Shown one piece after another: positions 7,476 to 13,928 of a stretch of DNA of 13,928 nucleotides (position 1 is its first letter; the number at the start of each line of letters is the position of its first letter). The translations under genes and the position numbers were made by a program. Origin of the DNA: Lactobacillus delbrueckii (GTDB taxonomy: Bacteria > Bacillota > Bacilli > Lactobacillales > Lactobacillaceae); contig SFHY01000023.1 of NCBI GenBank assembly GCA_004556255.1, positions 1 to 13,928 on the forward strand. Reading direction: 5' to 3'. The notes below the pieces were generated by a model that worked only from the letters and a program-made list of their open reading frames with translations, was not told the DNA's origin and did no database searches.

Positions 7476-8438
7476 TTACTTCCGCTTCTGCTTGCCCTGG
7501 TTGCGCTTGCGCAGGTCGCCGGACTTCGGCTGGCTGGTAGGCTTTTGTTCAGGGGCTGGCTTTAAGATCTGGTCGATCTTGGCTTGAGTAACGACTTCCA
7601 CGATCGGGCTGTCTTCCAGTTCATTGGAAACCCGCTTCTTGGCCCGCGGCTGCACGATGAAGGTGGTGATCAGCTGCTGGATGACCATGACCAGGTTGCC
7701 GACTGCCCAGTAAAGGGCCAGGGCGCCGGAGAAGGACATGGAGAAGAAGAAGGTCATGATTGGGTTCATCAGCATGGTGGCCTGCATGGTCTTCTTCTGC
7801 TCTTCAGGGATGCCGATCATGGCCACGTAGCTTTGAATCAAGGCAAAAACAGTGGCGATGATGGCCAGGACCATGGACTTGCTGGACAGGGAAATGCCGA
7901 AGAAGGTGGACTTTGCCAGGGCGTTTGAGTAAGCCACGGCCTGGTAGATCCCGATCATGATCGGCATTTGGATCAAGAGGGGCAGGCAGCCCATTCCGCC
8001 AGTCATGGAGACATTGTTCTTAGAGTAAATCTCTCTTTGCAGGCCGCTCAAAGCCATTTGCTGGTCAGGAGTCATGCCTGGGGTCTTCATAGCTTTTTGC
8101 AGAAGCTGCATTTGCGGCTGCAGAAGGTGCATCTTTTCCTGCTGCATGGTTGCCTTGTGTTGCTGGTTGATCATCAGCGGCATCAAGATTACTCTGACGA
8201 CCAAAGTGATGATGACGATGGCCCAGCCGGCCCCGCTGGCCCCGCCGATGGCATGGGCGATGTTGACGGTAATGTGCTGCAAAGGCAGGCCGATCCATTC
8301 ATAAATCCAGTAGTAAGGACCACTGGTCGGGGCCTTTAAGCTGCCGTTTTTGCTGGTCTGGCTGGCGCAGGCCGTAAGAAAAAGCGGCAAGAGTGCCAGC
8401 AGGCTGACAGGTAACAAACGTTTTTTGATTTTTTTCAT
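7476..8438 (-). CDS. yidC: YidC/Oxa1 membrane protein insertase, lipoprotein type
   Basis: YidC inserts and folds membrane proteins, alone or with SecYEG. The 320-residue protein has a lipoprotein signal: basic MKKIKKR, a hydrophobic run, and lipobox LTAC with C24 as the modified residue. The five-helix core follows: a first helix with the conserved groove arginine R82 (TLVVRVILMPL), a cytosolic hairpin rich in Met, Gln and Lys, the GCLPLLIQMPIMIGIYQAV segment, and later helices ending in ALALYWAVGNLVMVIQQL. The C-terminal tail is basic and ends KQKRK, typical of ribosome-binding tails. I chose ATG 8438: GGAGAG lies 10 nt upstream, while the alternative TTG at 8456 overlaps that ribosome site. 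It is 33 nt downstream of acyP. Its genomic context, away from rnpA-rpmH, suggests the second (YidC2/OxaA2) paralogue of lactobacilli. Confidence 0.95.
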   Translation of the reverse strand: MKKIKKRLLPVSLLALLPLFLTACASQTSKNGSLKAPTSGPYYWIYEWIGLPLQHITVNIAHAIGGASGAGWAIVIITLVVRVILMPLMINQQHKATMQQEKMHLLQPQMQLLQKAMKTPGMTPDQQMALSGLQREIYSKNNVSMTGGMGCLPLLIQMPIMIGIYQAVAYSNALAKSTFFGISLSSKSMVLAIIATVFALIQSYVAMIGIPEEQKKTMQATMLMNPIMTFFFSMSFSGALALYWAVGNLVMVIQQLITTFIVQPRAKKRVSNELEDSPIVEVVTQAKIDQILKPAPEQKPTSQPKSGDLRKRNQGKQKRK

Positions 8439-8471
8439 TGAGTAGTTTCTCTCCAAATTTTTATGATCTGT

Positions 8472-8744
8472 CTAATATAATACATGAAAAGAATGCATTT
8501 GTTCCATTTCAGGCAGAACTTTTGTGTCCAAACGTGAAATTTGGGCATATGGGGCCGAGCTTGGCAACTCAGCTTTAAACTTGACCAGGTCAGTTGGCGT
8601 CCCTTGAATGACAATGGTGACCGTCCCATCGGGGTTGTTTCTCACGCTGCCTGGCAGCTTCATCTTCTGGGCCAGCATCTGCACGCTCCAGCGGAAGCCC
8701 ACGCCTTGCACGACCCCATGTGCTAATAGTTCCCATGTTTGCAT
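8472..8744 (-). CDS. acyP: Acylphosphatase
   Basis: This small enzyme hydrolyses carboxyl-phosphate bonds such as those of acyl phosphates; its physiological role in bacteria is uncertain. The 90-residue product is of standard size. The phosphate loop GVVQGVGFRW spans residues 10-19, with catalytic R18, and the second catalytic residue N36 lies in SVRNNPDGTV, at the expected spacing of 18. ATG 8744 is preceded by AAGG at 8753-8756 on this strand, 8 nt away; a longer frame to 8771 would add a lysine-rich leader without a ribosome site. It is first in a two-gene minus-strand operon with yidC and is transcribed divergently from the RNA methyltransferase gene across a 65-nt gap. Confidence 0.93.
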   Translation of the reverse strand: MQTWELLAHGVVQGVGFRWSVQMLAQKMKLPGSVRNNPDGTVTIVIQGTPTDLVKFKAELPSSAPYAQISRLDTKVLPEMEQMHSFHVLY

Positions 8745-8809
8745 TTTGACTACCTTCTTTATTTTTTGCAAAAAATCATTAAAATAGTATTTCTAAGGAG
8801 TATTTTATC
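8745..8809. promoter_or_regulatory. Divergent promoter region between acyP and the methyltransferase gene
   Basis: These 65 AT-rich bases must hold both divergent starts. Plus-strand ribosome site AAGGAG is at 8795-8800 and minus-strand AAGG at 8753-8756. Possible elements are TTGCAA 8766-8771 and TAGTAT 8785-8790 on the plus strand, whose 13-nt spacer is too short for a normal promoter. I could not define either promoter with confidence. Confidence 0.4.
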
Positions 8810-9574
8810 ATGCAAGAAAGAACATCTGTCAATAATCCGCAAATTAAGGCCATCAGCAAGCTGAACCAAAAGAAATACCGCGAAGAAAGCGGCTATTACT
8901 TGATCGAAGGCTTCCACCTGGTTGAAGAAGCCTTAAAAGCAAGGGTCAAGTACCGGGAAATCCTGGCGACTGAAGAAGCGCTCAGCCGCTTGGAGCAACT
9001 GGGCCTGGCTTATGATGAAGGCAAGCTGATCAAGATCAGCCAAAGCGTGGCCAGCCACCTCAGCAGCACCAAAAATTCCCAGGATATCTTCATGACCGTC
9101 AAGATCAACCAGCCAGAGCATTTTGCCTTTAGCTACGGCAAGTGGGTCCTCTTAGACGACCTGGCTGACCCGGGCAATGTCGGTACCATCATCCGGACTG
9201 CCGACGCGGCCGGCTTTGACGGGGTGATCCTGTCAAACAAGACGGTTGACCTCTACAACCCAAAGGTGCAGCGGTCCATGCAGGGGAGCCAGTTCCACTT
9301 GAACTTGATCAAGGCTGACCTGCCAGAAGCTATTGCCAGCTTGAAGGCCGCGGATATTCCGGTTTATGCCAGCCTCTTGGACCCTGCCGCTAAACAATTG
9401 GGCGACTTTGCCCCAGTAGCCGAGGTCGCCCTAATCATCGGCAATGAAGCCCATGGGGTAAGTCCGGAAATCGCGGCCCTGGCTGATGAGAAGCTCTACA
9501 TCCCGATCAAGGGCCGGGCTGAGTCTTTGAACGCCGCTGTTGCCGCCGGGATCATGATCTACCACTTCAGCTAA
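8810..9574 (+). CDS. TrmH/SpoU-family RNA 2'-O-methyltransferase
   Basis: SpoU enzymes methylate ribose 2'-OH groups of rRNA or tRNA using S-adenosylmethionine bound in a trefoil knot. The 254-residue protein has an N-terminal substrate-binding domain at about 1-100 (L7Ae-like, with YYLIEGFHLVEEAL) and a SPOUT domain. All three SpoU motifs are present: motif 1 DPGNVGTIIRTADAAGFDGV at 120-139, with the conserved N123 and R129; motif 2 IIGNEAHGVS at 209-218; motif 3 IPIKGRAESLNAAVAAGIMI at 231-250. ATG 8810 has AAGGAG 9 nt upstream. The architecture fits the YsgA/RlmB-like branch often found beside pheST in lactobacilli; the target nucleotide cannot be read from the sequence. Confidence 0.93.
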   Translation: MQERTSVNNPQIKAISKLNQKKYREESGYYLIEGFHLVEEALKARVKYREILATEEALSRLEQLGLAYDEGKLIKISQSVASHLSSTKNSQDIFMTVKINQPEHFAFSYGKWVLLDDLADPGNVGTIIRTADAAGFDGVILSNKTVDLYNPKVQRSMQGSQFHLNLIKADLPEAIASLKAADIPVYASLLDPAAKQLGDFAPVAEVALIIGNEAHGVSPEIAALADEKLYIPIKGRAESLNAAVAAGIMIYHFS

Positions 9575-9586
9575 AAAGCATTTCGC

Positions 9587-9616
9587 TTGTATTTCGTAAG
9601 TAAAGTATGCTTAAAT
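9587..9616 (+). promoter_or_regulatory. Possible extended -10 promoter of the HxlR gene
   Basis: TTGTAT at 9587-9592 is separated by 18 nt from TTAAAT at 9611-9616, which is preceded by TG at 9608-9609 (extended -10). A near-palindrome AAGTATGCTT (9603-9612) overlaps the -10, and ATTTCG is repeated at 9580-9585 and 9591-9596. Either could be an operator for the HxlR protein itself. No terminator separates this gene from the methyltransferase gene. Confidence 0.4.
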
Positions 9617-9652
9617 AGATAAAATGGAAACTAATTTGAGGAGGATTTCTCT

Positions 9653-10003
9653 ATGACAGAATTAGCCGAACAGGACGCGCCATGCTGTAAAAACGCTGAA
9701 AACTACGAAATGTGCGCCCGCTTCGTTAAGGCCTTTGAGATCATCGGCAAGAAGTGGAACGGCTTGATTATCAGCTCCTTGTGCGACACCAAGGCCATGC
9801 GCTTCCGGGACCTGGCCCACGCGGTTGGTGCCTGCTCAGACCGGGTTTTGGTTGAGCGCCTGCGGGAGCTGGAGGCTGACGGAATTGTCAAGCGGTCCAA
9901 GGATGAAGAAAAGAAGATTGTCCTTTACACTTTGACGCCAAAGGGAGCCGAATTGAAGCCGGTCTTCAACCAGGTTCATATCTGGGCTGACAAGTGGGCG
10001 TAA
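9653..10003 (+). CDS. HxlR/DUF24-family transcriptional regulator, YodB-like
   Basis: HxlR proteins are winged-helix regulators, several of which sense electrophiles or disulfide stress through a conserved N-terminal cysteine. The 116-residue product shows the family signature IGKKWNGLIISSL at 31-43, then RFRDLAHAVGACSDRVLVERLRELEADGIV-like helices and the YTLTPKGAEL wing. From memory it closely resembles Bacillus subtilis YodB, and C21 sits 11 residues before the GKKW glycine, as C6 does in YodB. Further cysteines are C11, C12, C44 and C61; YodB's C-terminal cysteines have no counterpart because the protein ends at WADKWA. GAGGAGG at 9638-9644 gives 8-nt spacing to ATG 9653. No oxidoreductase gene, the usual partner, lies next to it. 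Ligand and targets are unknown. Confidence 0.9.
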   Translation: MTELAEQDAPCCKNAENYEMCARFVKAFEIIGKKWNGLIISSLCDTKAMRFRDLAHAVGACSDRVLVERLRELEADGIVKRSKDEEKKIVLYTLTPKGAELKPVFNQVHIWADKWA

Positions 10004-10004
10004 A

Positions 10005-10030
10005 AAACGACTTGCATTTAAGCGAGTTTT
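10005..10030 (+). terminator. Weak hairpin terminator after the HxlR gene
   Basis: ACTTGC (10010-10015) can pair with GCGAGT (10022-10027, one G-U pair) around ATTTAA, with A-rich sequence before and TTT after. The stem is only 6 bp and overlaps the predicted -35 of pheST, so its function is uncertain. Confidence 0.4.
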
Positions 10031-10040
10031 AGCCTATGAT
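10012..10040 (+). promoter_or_regulatory. Predicted pheST promoter
   Basis: TTGCAT (10012-10017) and TATGAT (10035-10040, 5 of 6) are separated by exactly 17 nt. The expected start, near 10046-10048, falls a few bases before the first strand of T-box stem I, as in other T-box leaders. Confidence 0.6.
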
Positions 10041-10050
10041 TTTAATTAAT

Positions 10051-10267
10051 TACTAAGAACAAGACTAGTAGCAAGTCCGGTCTTTGACAGGGAGGTTTCT
10101 TGGCAACTGAAAGGAAACCAGAGAGCGGCTTGTGAATTTCATCTTGCGAGTAGGATCTAATCAATTCCGGCTGCCACCGTTAGCGGCATAGAGCGCAGGC
10201 CTTTTTGGGCCTGAACTAGGGTGGTACCGCGAAGCTTCGTCCCTTTTGGGGGACGGAGCTTTTTTTG
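10051..10267 (+). ncRNA. T-box riboswitch, tRNA-Phe responsive
   Basis: This leader binds uncharged tRNA-Phe and then permits read-through into pheST. Stem I base: TACT 10051-10054 pairs with AGTA 10149-10152, and CAAGA 10060-10064 with TCTTG 10142-10146. The specifier loop has AGTA (10067-10070) on one side and GAAT then TTC on the other; TTC 10138-10140 is a phenylalanine codon. Above it GCAAG 10071-10075 pairs with CTTGT 10129-10133. Stem III is CAGGCC 10196-10201 with GGCCTG 10208-10213. The antiterminator core AGGGTGGTACCGCG spans 10218-10231; its UGGU (10222-10225) can pair with a tRNA ending ACCA. The terminator (10233-10243 with 10250-10260, then seven T) overlaps the antiterminator partner CGTCCC. 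Confidence 0.95.
10233..10267 (+). terminator. Regulated terminator of the pheST T-box
   Basis: An 11-bp stem, AGCTTCGTCCC with GGGACGGAGCT and one G-U pair, has loop TTTTGG and a T-run at 10260-10266. It is mutually exclusive with the antiterminator, which uses CGTCCC. Confidence 0.9.
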
Positions 10268-10285
10268 TTGAAAGGAATTAAGTAA

Positions 10286-11335
10286 ATGGATTTATTTGAT
10301 CGATTGAAGGACCTGCGGGAGCAGGGGCTTGCTGAAATCAAGGAAGCAGAAAGCGAAAAGAGCCTAAATGACGTCCGGGTTAAGCTGGTCGGCAAGAAGG
10401 GGGAACTGACGCAAATTCTGCACCAGATGAAGGACGTTGCTCCGGAAAAGCGGCGGGAAGTCGGCCAGAAGGTCAACGAACTCCGCGACCTCTTTAATGA
10501 AAACCTGGCTTCTGCCAAGGATAGCTTGATCGAAAAGGCCATTGAGGCCCGCCTGGAAGCTGAAAAGATCGACGTGACCCTGCCAGGGCGCAGAAAGCAT
10601 GTCGGCTCCAAGCACCCGATCAGAATCATTCAAGACGACCTGGAACGCTTCTTCATCGGCATGGGCTATCAAGTTGTCCAAGGCCCGGAAATCGAAAGCG
10701 AACACTACAACTTTGAAATGCTGAACCTGCCTAAGGACCACCCGGCCCGGGACATGCAGGCTACTTTCTACGTTGACGCTGACCACCTCTTGCGGAGCCA
10801 GACTTCACCAGTCCAAGCCCGGACCATGGAAAAGCATGACTTTGACAAGGGCGACCTCAAGATGATCTCCCCAGGCAAGGTATACAGAAGAGACGATGAC
10901 GACGCCACCCACTCCCACCAGTTTATGCAGATGGAAGGGCTGGTTGTCGGCAAGAACATCTCCTTGAGCGACCTTAAGGGGACCTTGGAACTGGTGGCCA
11001 AGCACGAATTCGGCCAGGACCGGGAAACCCGCCTGCGGCCAAGCTACTTCCCATTTACTGAACCATCAGTTGAAATGGACGTTTCCTGCTTTGAATGTGG
11101 CGGCAAGGGCTGCGCGATCTGCAAGAATACCGGCTGGATCGAAGTCCTGGGTGCCGGGATCGTTCACCCGAATGTTTTGTCTGCCGCCGGCATTGACCCA
11201 AGCGTCTACTCTGGCTTTGCCTTTGGCCTGGGCCTGGACCGCTTCGCCATCTTGAAGTATGGTATTGACGACATCCGCGACTTTTACAGTGACGACGTGC
11301 GATTCTTGCAACAATTCCGTCAGGAGGAAGATTAA
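10286..11335 (+). CDS. pheS: Phenylalanyl-tRNA synthetase alpha subunit
   Basis: PheS is the catalytic subunit of the (alpha-beta)2 enzyme that charges tRNA-Phe. Its 349 residues show an N-terminal coiled-coil at about 1-95 that contacts tRNA, then the class II synthetase core. Motif 2 is around 199-218 (VYRRDDDDATHSHQFMQMEG) and motif 3 at 310-324 (GFAFGLGLDRFAILK). A312 in GFAFG is the small residue lining the phenylalanine pocket in this family. A CxxC...CxxC cluster (C268, C271, C276, C279) precedes the IEVLGAGIVHPNVL strand and is usual in this branch. ATG 10286 has AAAGGA at 10271-10276, 9 nt upstream, and lies 19 nt past the T-box T-run. The stop overlaps pheT in TAATG. Confidence 0.98.
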   Translation: MDLFDRLKDLREQGLAEIKEAESEKSLNDVRVKLVGKKGELTQILHQMKDVAPEKRREVGQKVNELRDLFNENLASAKDSLIEKAIEARLEAEKIDVTLPGRRKHVGSKHPIRIIQDDLERFFIGMGYQVVQGPEIESEHYNFEMLNLPKDHPARDMQATFYVDADHLLRSQTSPVQARTMEKHDFDKGDLKMISPGKVYRRDDDDATHSHQFMQMEGLVVGKNISLSDLKGTLELVAKHEFGQDRETRLRPSYFPFTEPSVEMDVSCFECGGKGCAICKNTGWIEVLGAGIVHPNVLSAAGIDPSVYSGFAFGLGLDRFAILKYGIDDIRDFYSDDVRFLQQFRQEED

Positions 11336-13746
11336 TGTTAGTTTCTTACAATTGGTTGAAAGATTTCTTGAACATGGACGGCGTAGACCCTTACGCCTTG
11401 GCTGAAAAACTGACCCGGTCCGGGGTTGAAATCGCCTCAACGGTTCACCCGGAAGACGGCTTGAGCAAGCTGGTCGTGGGCCATATTTTGACCTGCGAAA
11501 AGATCGAAGGGACCCACCTCAACAAAACTACGGTTGACGTTGGTGAAGATGAAGCCCGCCAGATCGTCTGCGGGGCACCTAACGTGGCTGCTGGCCAGGA
11601 CGTGATCGTGGCCCTGCCTGGGGCCCATTTGCCAGGCGGGATCAAGATCAAGAAAGGCAAGCTGCGCGGGATTGAATCCAATGGGATGATCTGCGGCCTG
11701 CAAGAACTCGGCTTCAGCGACTCAGTTGTTCCGCCGAAGTACGCCGACGGCATCTGGGTCTTCCATGATCCGGACCTCAAGCCTGGTGACTCTGTCTTTG
11801 AAGCTTTAGGCATGGACGACTACGTTTTGGACTTCGACATTACCCCAAACCGGGCCGACACTTCCTCAATGGAAGGGGCAGCTTACGAAGTTGGTGCCTT
11901 GATCGACCAAAAGCCAAAGATCGAAGACGTTGTCCTTAAAGAAGACGGGGCAGACTGGACTGGTGACTTTACTGCCGTTGCCGATGAAAAGATCGCGCCA
12001 AAGTACTACCTGAGAAAGCTGACCGGGGTCAAGATCGCTGAAAGTCCCCTTTGGCTGCAGGCCCGCCTGTGGAATGCCGGCATCCGCCCAATCAACAATG
12101 TGGTTGACGCGACCAACTATGTCATGCTCTTGACTGGCCAGCCAATGCACGCTTACGACGCCAAGCTTTTTGACAAGACCAAGAAGATCGAAGTCCGCCT
12201 GGCTAAGGAAGGCGAAAAGCTGCAGCTCTTGAATGAAAAAGAAATCGACCTGGACCCGCAAGACATCGTCATCACTGACGGTGAACAAGCAGTCGGCTTA
12301 GCTGGCGTAATGGGCGGCTTGAACAGTGAAGTAACTGAAGAAACTACTGACGTCATTCTGGAAGCCGCTGTCTTTGACCCGGCCTTGACCAGAAAGGCAG
12401 CTCTGCGGCATGACAACCGGACTGACGCTTCAGCTTTGTTTGAAAAGGGAATCAACTGGGACAACACCCAAAAGGCCCTGGATGCCTGTGCTTTGATCTT
12501 GCGGGCTAATGCCGGCGCGACTGTTTTAGCTGGTGAAATCAAGGCCAGCGACCAGGACAAGGAGCCAGTTGTCATTACTACTACCGCCTCCCGGACCAAC
12601 AAGATCCTGGGCACTGACCTGTCCATGGACGAAATCGTCAAGATCTTGGGCAAGCTGAACTTCCCAGTTGAAGTAAAGGGTGACGAATACACGGTAACTG
12701 TGCCAAACCGCCGCTGGGACATCTTCATTGACTCTGACATCTTTGAAGAAGTCGGTCGGATCTACGGCTATGACAACATCAAGTCCACCCACCCGGCGAC
12801 CGGTGAACTTACTGGCGGCTACGCTGCTGATGAAGTCAAGGTCCGCCACCTGCGCCAATTGCTGGAAGGGCAAGGGCTCAGTGAAACGATCAACTACTCC
12901 TTGACTTCTGAAGAACTGGCCACGACTTTTGTCAAAAAGGCCCTGGCCCCAGTCAAGGTCAACTGGCCGCTGAACTCAGCCAGAACCACCATGCGGCAAA
13001 ACTTGATCTGCGGTCTGCTCGACACGGTTGCTTACAACTTCGCCCGCAAGCAAACTGAACTGCAGCTCTTTGAAAACGGCCGCGTCTACGACATGGAAGG
13101 CGGCGACTACCACGAACACGAACACCTGGCAGCAGCTTACGTCGGCTTAGCTGGTGAAAGCAACTGGCAGCACAAGGACGAAGTCGTTGACTTCTACTAC
13201 GTCAAGGGGCAGCTGGAAGACTTATTTGAAATGATCGGGGTCAAGGACGTGGAATACCGGGCAGAAGCAATTAAGGGGATGCACCCGACCAGAACGGCTG
13301 GTATTTACGTAAATGATGAATACATCGGTCTGATCGGCCAAATCGCCCCAGTTTTGACCATGACTGACAAGAACTTCGCCGGCAAGGAAATCTACGTTTA
13401 CGAACTGAACCTGGATGCCCTGCTGCCGCTCATGGCTAAGGGGGTCAAGTCCAAGCCAGCTCCGAAGTACCCAGCCGTGCAGCGGGACCTGTCAATTTTG
13501 GTTGACGAAGACGTCACTAATGCCCAAGTTGAAAGCTGCATCAAGGAAAACGCCGGCAAGTACCTGGTCAGCGTCGAAGTCATCGACGTCTACCAAGGGG
13601 CCCACCTGGCTGCCGGCAAGAAGAGCCTGGCTTACCGCTTGACCTTCTTGAATGAGGCAGAAACCTTGACTGACGCGGTTGTCACTAAGGCAACTGACAA
13701 TGTGCAAGCCGCTTTGGAAGAAAAATTAGAAGCAAACATTCGTTAA
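11335..13746 (+). CDS. pheT: Phenylalanyl-tRNA synthetase beta subunit
   Basis: PheT pairs with PheS, binds tRNA-Phe and edits mischarged Tyr-tRNA. The 803-residue protein has the full bacterial domain order. The EMAP/OB tRNA-binding domain is at about 40-150 (VGHILTCEKI, ICGLQELG). The B3/B4 editing domain is at about 210-385 (NNVVDATNYVMLLTGQPMHAYD, GLAGVMGG). B5 is at about 408-480, with acidic metal residues D466, D468, E471 and E472 (DSDIFEEVGRIYGYD). The catalytic-like domain follows, then the FDX-ACB anticodon domain at about 710-803 (KYPAVQRDLSILVDEDV to the end). AGGAGG at 11322-11327 lies 7 nt before the ATG, inside pheS, and the one-base overlap with pheS couples the subunits. No terminator is visible after it, so some transcripts may run into greA. 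Confidence 0.98.
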   Translation: MLVSYNWLKDFLNMDGVDPYALAEKLTRSGVEIASTVHPEDGLSKLVVGHILTCEKIEGTHLNKTTVDVGEDEARQIVCGAPNVAAGQDVIVALPGAHLPGGIKIKKGKLRGIESNGMICGLQELGFSDSVVPPKYADGIWVFHDPDLKPGDSVFEALGMDDYVLDFDITPNRADTSSMEGAAYEVGALIDQKPKIEDVVLKEDGADWTGDFTAVADEKIAPKYYLRKLTGVKIAESPLWLQARLWNAGIRPINNVVDATNYVMLLTGQPMHAYDAKLFDKTKKIEVRLAKEGEKLQLLNEKEIDLDPQDIVITDGEQAVGLAGVMGGLNSEVTEETTDVILEAAVFDPALTRKAALRHDNRTDASALFEKGINWDNTQKALDACALILRANAGATVLAGEIKASDQDKEPVVITTTASRTNKILGTDLSMDEIVKILGKLNFPVEVKGDEYTVTVPNRRWDIFIDSDIFEEVGRIYGYDNIKSTHPATGELTGGYAADEVKVRHLRQLLEGQGLSETINYSLTSEELATTFVKKALAPVKVNWPLNSARTTMRQNLICGLLDTVAYNFARKQTELQLFENGRVYDMEGGDYHEHEHLAAAYVGLAGESNWQHKDEVVDFYYVKGQLEDLFEMIGVKDVEYRAEAIKGMHPTRTAGIYVNDEYIGLIGQIAPVLTMTDKNFAGKEIYVYELNLDALLPLMAKGVKSKPAPKYPAVQRDLSILVDEDVTNAQVESCIKENAGKYLVSVEVIDVYQGAHLAAGKKSLAYRLTFLNEAETLTDAVVTKATDNVQAALEEKLEANIR

Positions 13747-13749
13747 TGG

Positions 13750-13778
13750 TTGACTTTCCCGGAATTAAACTCTAATAT
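13750..13778 (+). promoter_or_regulatory. Promoter of greA
   Basis: TTGACT (13750-13755, 5 of 6) and TAATAT (13773-13778) are separated by 17 nt. The expected start is near 13785. An imperfect dyad TTTAAC...GTTAAA (13778-13783, 13796-13801) straddles that start. Ribosome site AAAGGAGA is at 13803-13810. Confidence 0.65.
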
Positions 13779-13816
13779 TTAACAATGCATAATGCGTTAA
13801 ATAAAGGAGAATCAAA

Positions 13817-13928
13817 ATGCCTGAAAAAACCTATGAAATGACTGCCGAAGGCAAGAAGCAGCTGGAAGAAGAACTGCAGACCCTGAAGTTTGTCAAGCGG
13901 CCGCAAATCGTTGAACGTTTGAAGATTG
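13817..13928 (+). CDS. greA: Transcription elongation factor GreA (3' truncated by window edge)
   Basis: GreA binds in the RNA polymerase secondary channel and stimulates cleavage of backtracked transcripts. Only the first 37 codons are visible. They read MPEKTYEMTAEGKKQLEEEL and continue through LQTLKFVKRPQIVERLKI, matching the start of the GreA N-terminal coiled-coil (EKTYPMT-EGKEKLEEEL...VKR-EVVERIK in relatives). The catalytic acidic tip lies beyond the window. ATG 13817 has AAAGGAGA ending 6 nt upstream, and the gene has its own promoter 70 nt after pheT. The GreA assignment over GreB is made from the Firmicutes context and the sequence. Confidence 0.9.
   Translation, partial: MPEKTYEMTAEGKKQLEEELQTLKFVKRPQIVERLKI

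Noticed and set aside
8439..8456. TTG start for YidC at 8456
   Set aside because: It overlaps the GGAGAG ribosome site that serves ATG 8438, and the added residues would disturb a canonical lipoprotein signal.
9576..9588. Possible terminator after the RNA methyltransferase gene (AAGC...GCTT)
   Set aside because: The stem is only 4 bp and no T-tract follows.
12153..12740. A 195-codon open frame antisense to pheT
   Set aside because: It lies wholly inside pheT, its composition (Ser/Arg-rich) is that of a reverse-frame shadow in GC-rich coding DNA, and it has no recognisable domain. The antisense frame at 1252-1827 was rejected for the same reasons.
1..13928. A previously undescribed defence, mobile or biosynthetic system
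   Set aside because: Every gene belongs to a known housekeeping or regulatory family, spacing is compact, and there are no direct repeats, integrase or transposase genes, att-like sites or composition shifts that would mark an island.

Overview
The window is a housekeeping stretch from a low-GC-phylum (Firmicutes) bacterium with fairly high GC and strongly G/C-ending codons. Gene content, gene order and protein sequences most resemble a high-GC lactobacillus such as Lactobacillus delbrueckii. This assignment rests on recognition of the proteins, not on a database search. I found no mobile element, CRISPR array, tRNA or rRNA gene, and no new multi-gene system.

Layout. (1) 1-356: the 3' part of rplT (ribosomal protein L20) and its terminator. 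(2) 358-4956: a six-gene plus-strand operon, with its own promoter, in the order yqeH, nadD, yqeK, rsfS, tmcAL (ylbM), yceD. The genes overlap or are tightly spaced, and a strong terminator follows. The theme is ribosome and RNA maturation (30S GTPase, ribosome silencing factor, tRNA-Met acetylation), with NAD synthesis and Ap4A hydrolysis in the middle. (3) 4957-7424: an OmpR-type response regulator and its sensor kinase, overlapping by 8 nt and ending at a bidirectional terminator. (4) 7476-8744, minus strand: acylphosphatase followed by a lipoprotein-type YidC/Oxa1 membrane insertase. (5) 8810-10003, plus strand and divergent from (4): a SpoU/TrmH-family RNA methyltransferase and a YodB-like HxlR regulator with conserved thiols. 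(6) 10012-13746: a phenylalanine T-box riboswitch controlling pheS-pheT. (7) 13750-end: promoter and first 37 codons of greA.

The points most worth a second look are modest. The yqeH operon lacks yqeG, yhbY and yqeM, which usually sit in this cluster in Bacillus and many lactobacilli, and rpmF is not downstream of yceD. The HxlR protein keeps the YodB sensing cysteine but has no C-terminal partner cysteines. The T-box can be read almost to base level. Paired TATACTT repeats lie upstream of the two-component system. Several starts (yqeH, yqeK, rsfS, yidC, acyP) were chosen from ribosome binding sites and differ from the longest open frame.
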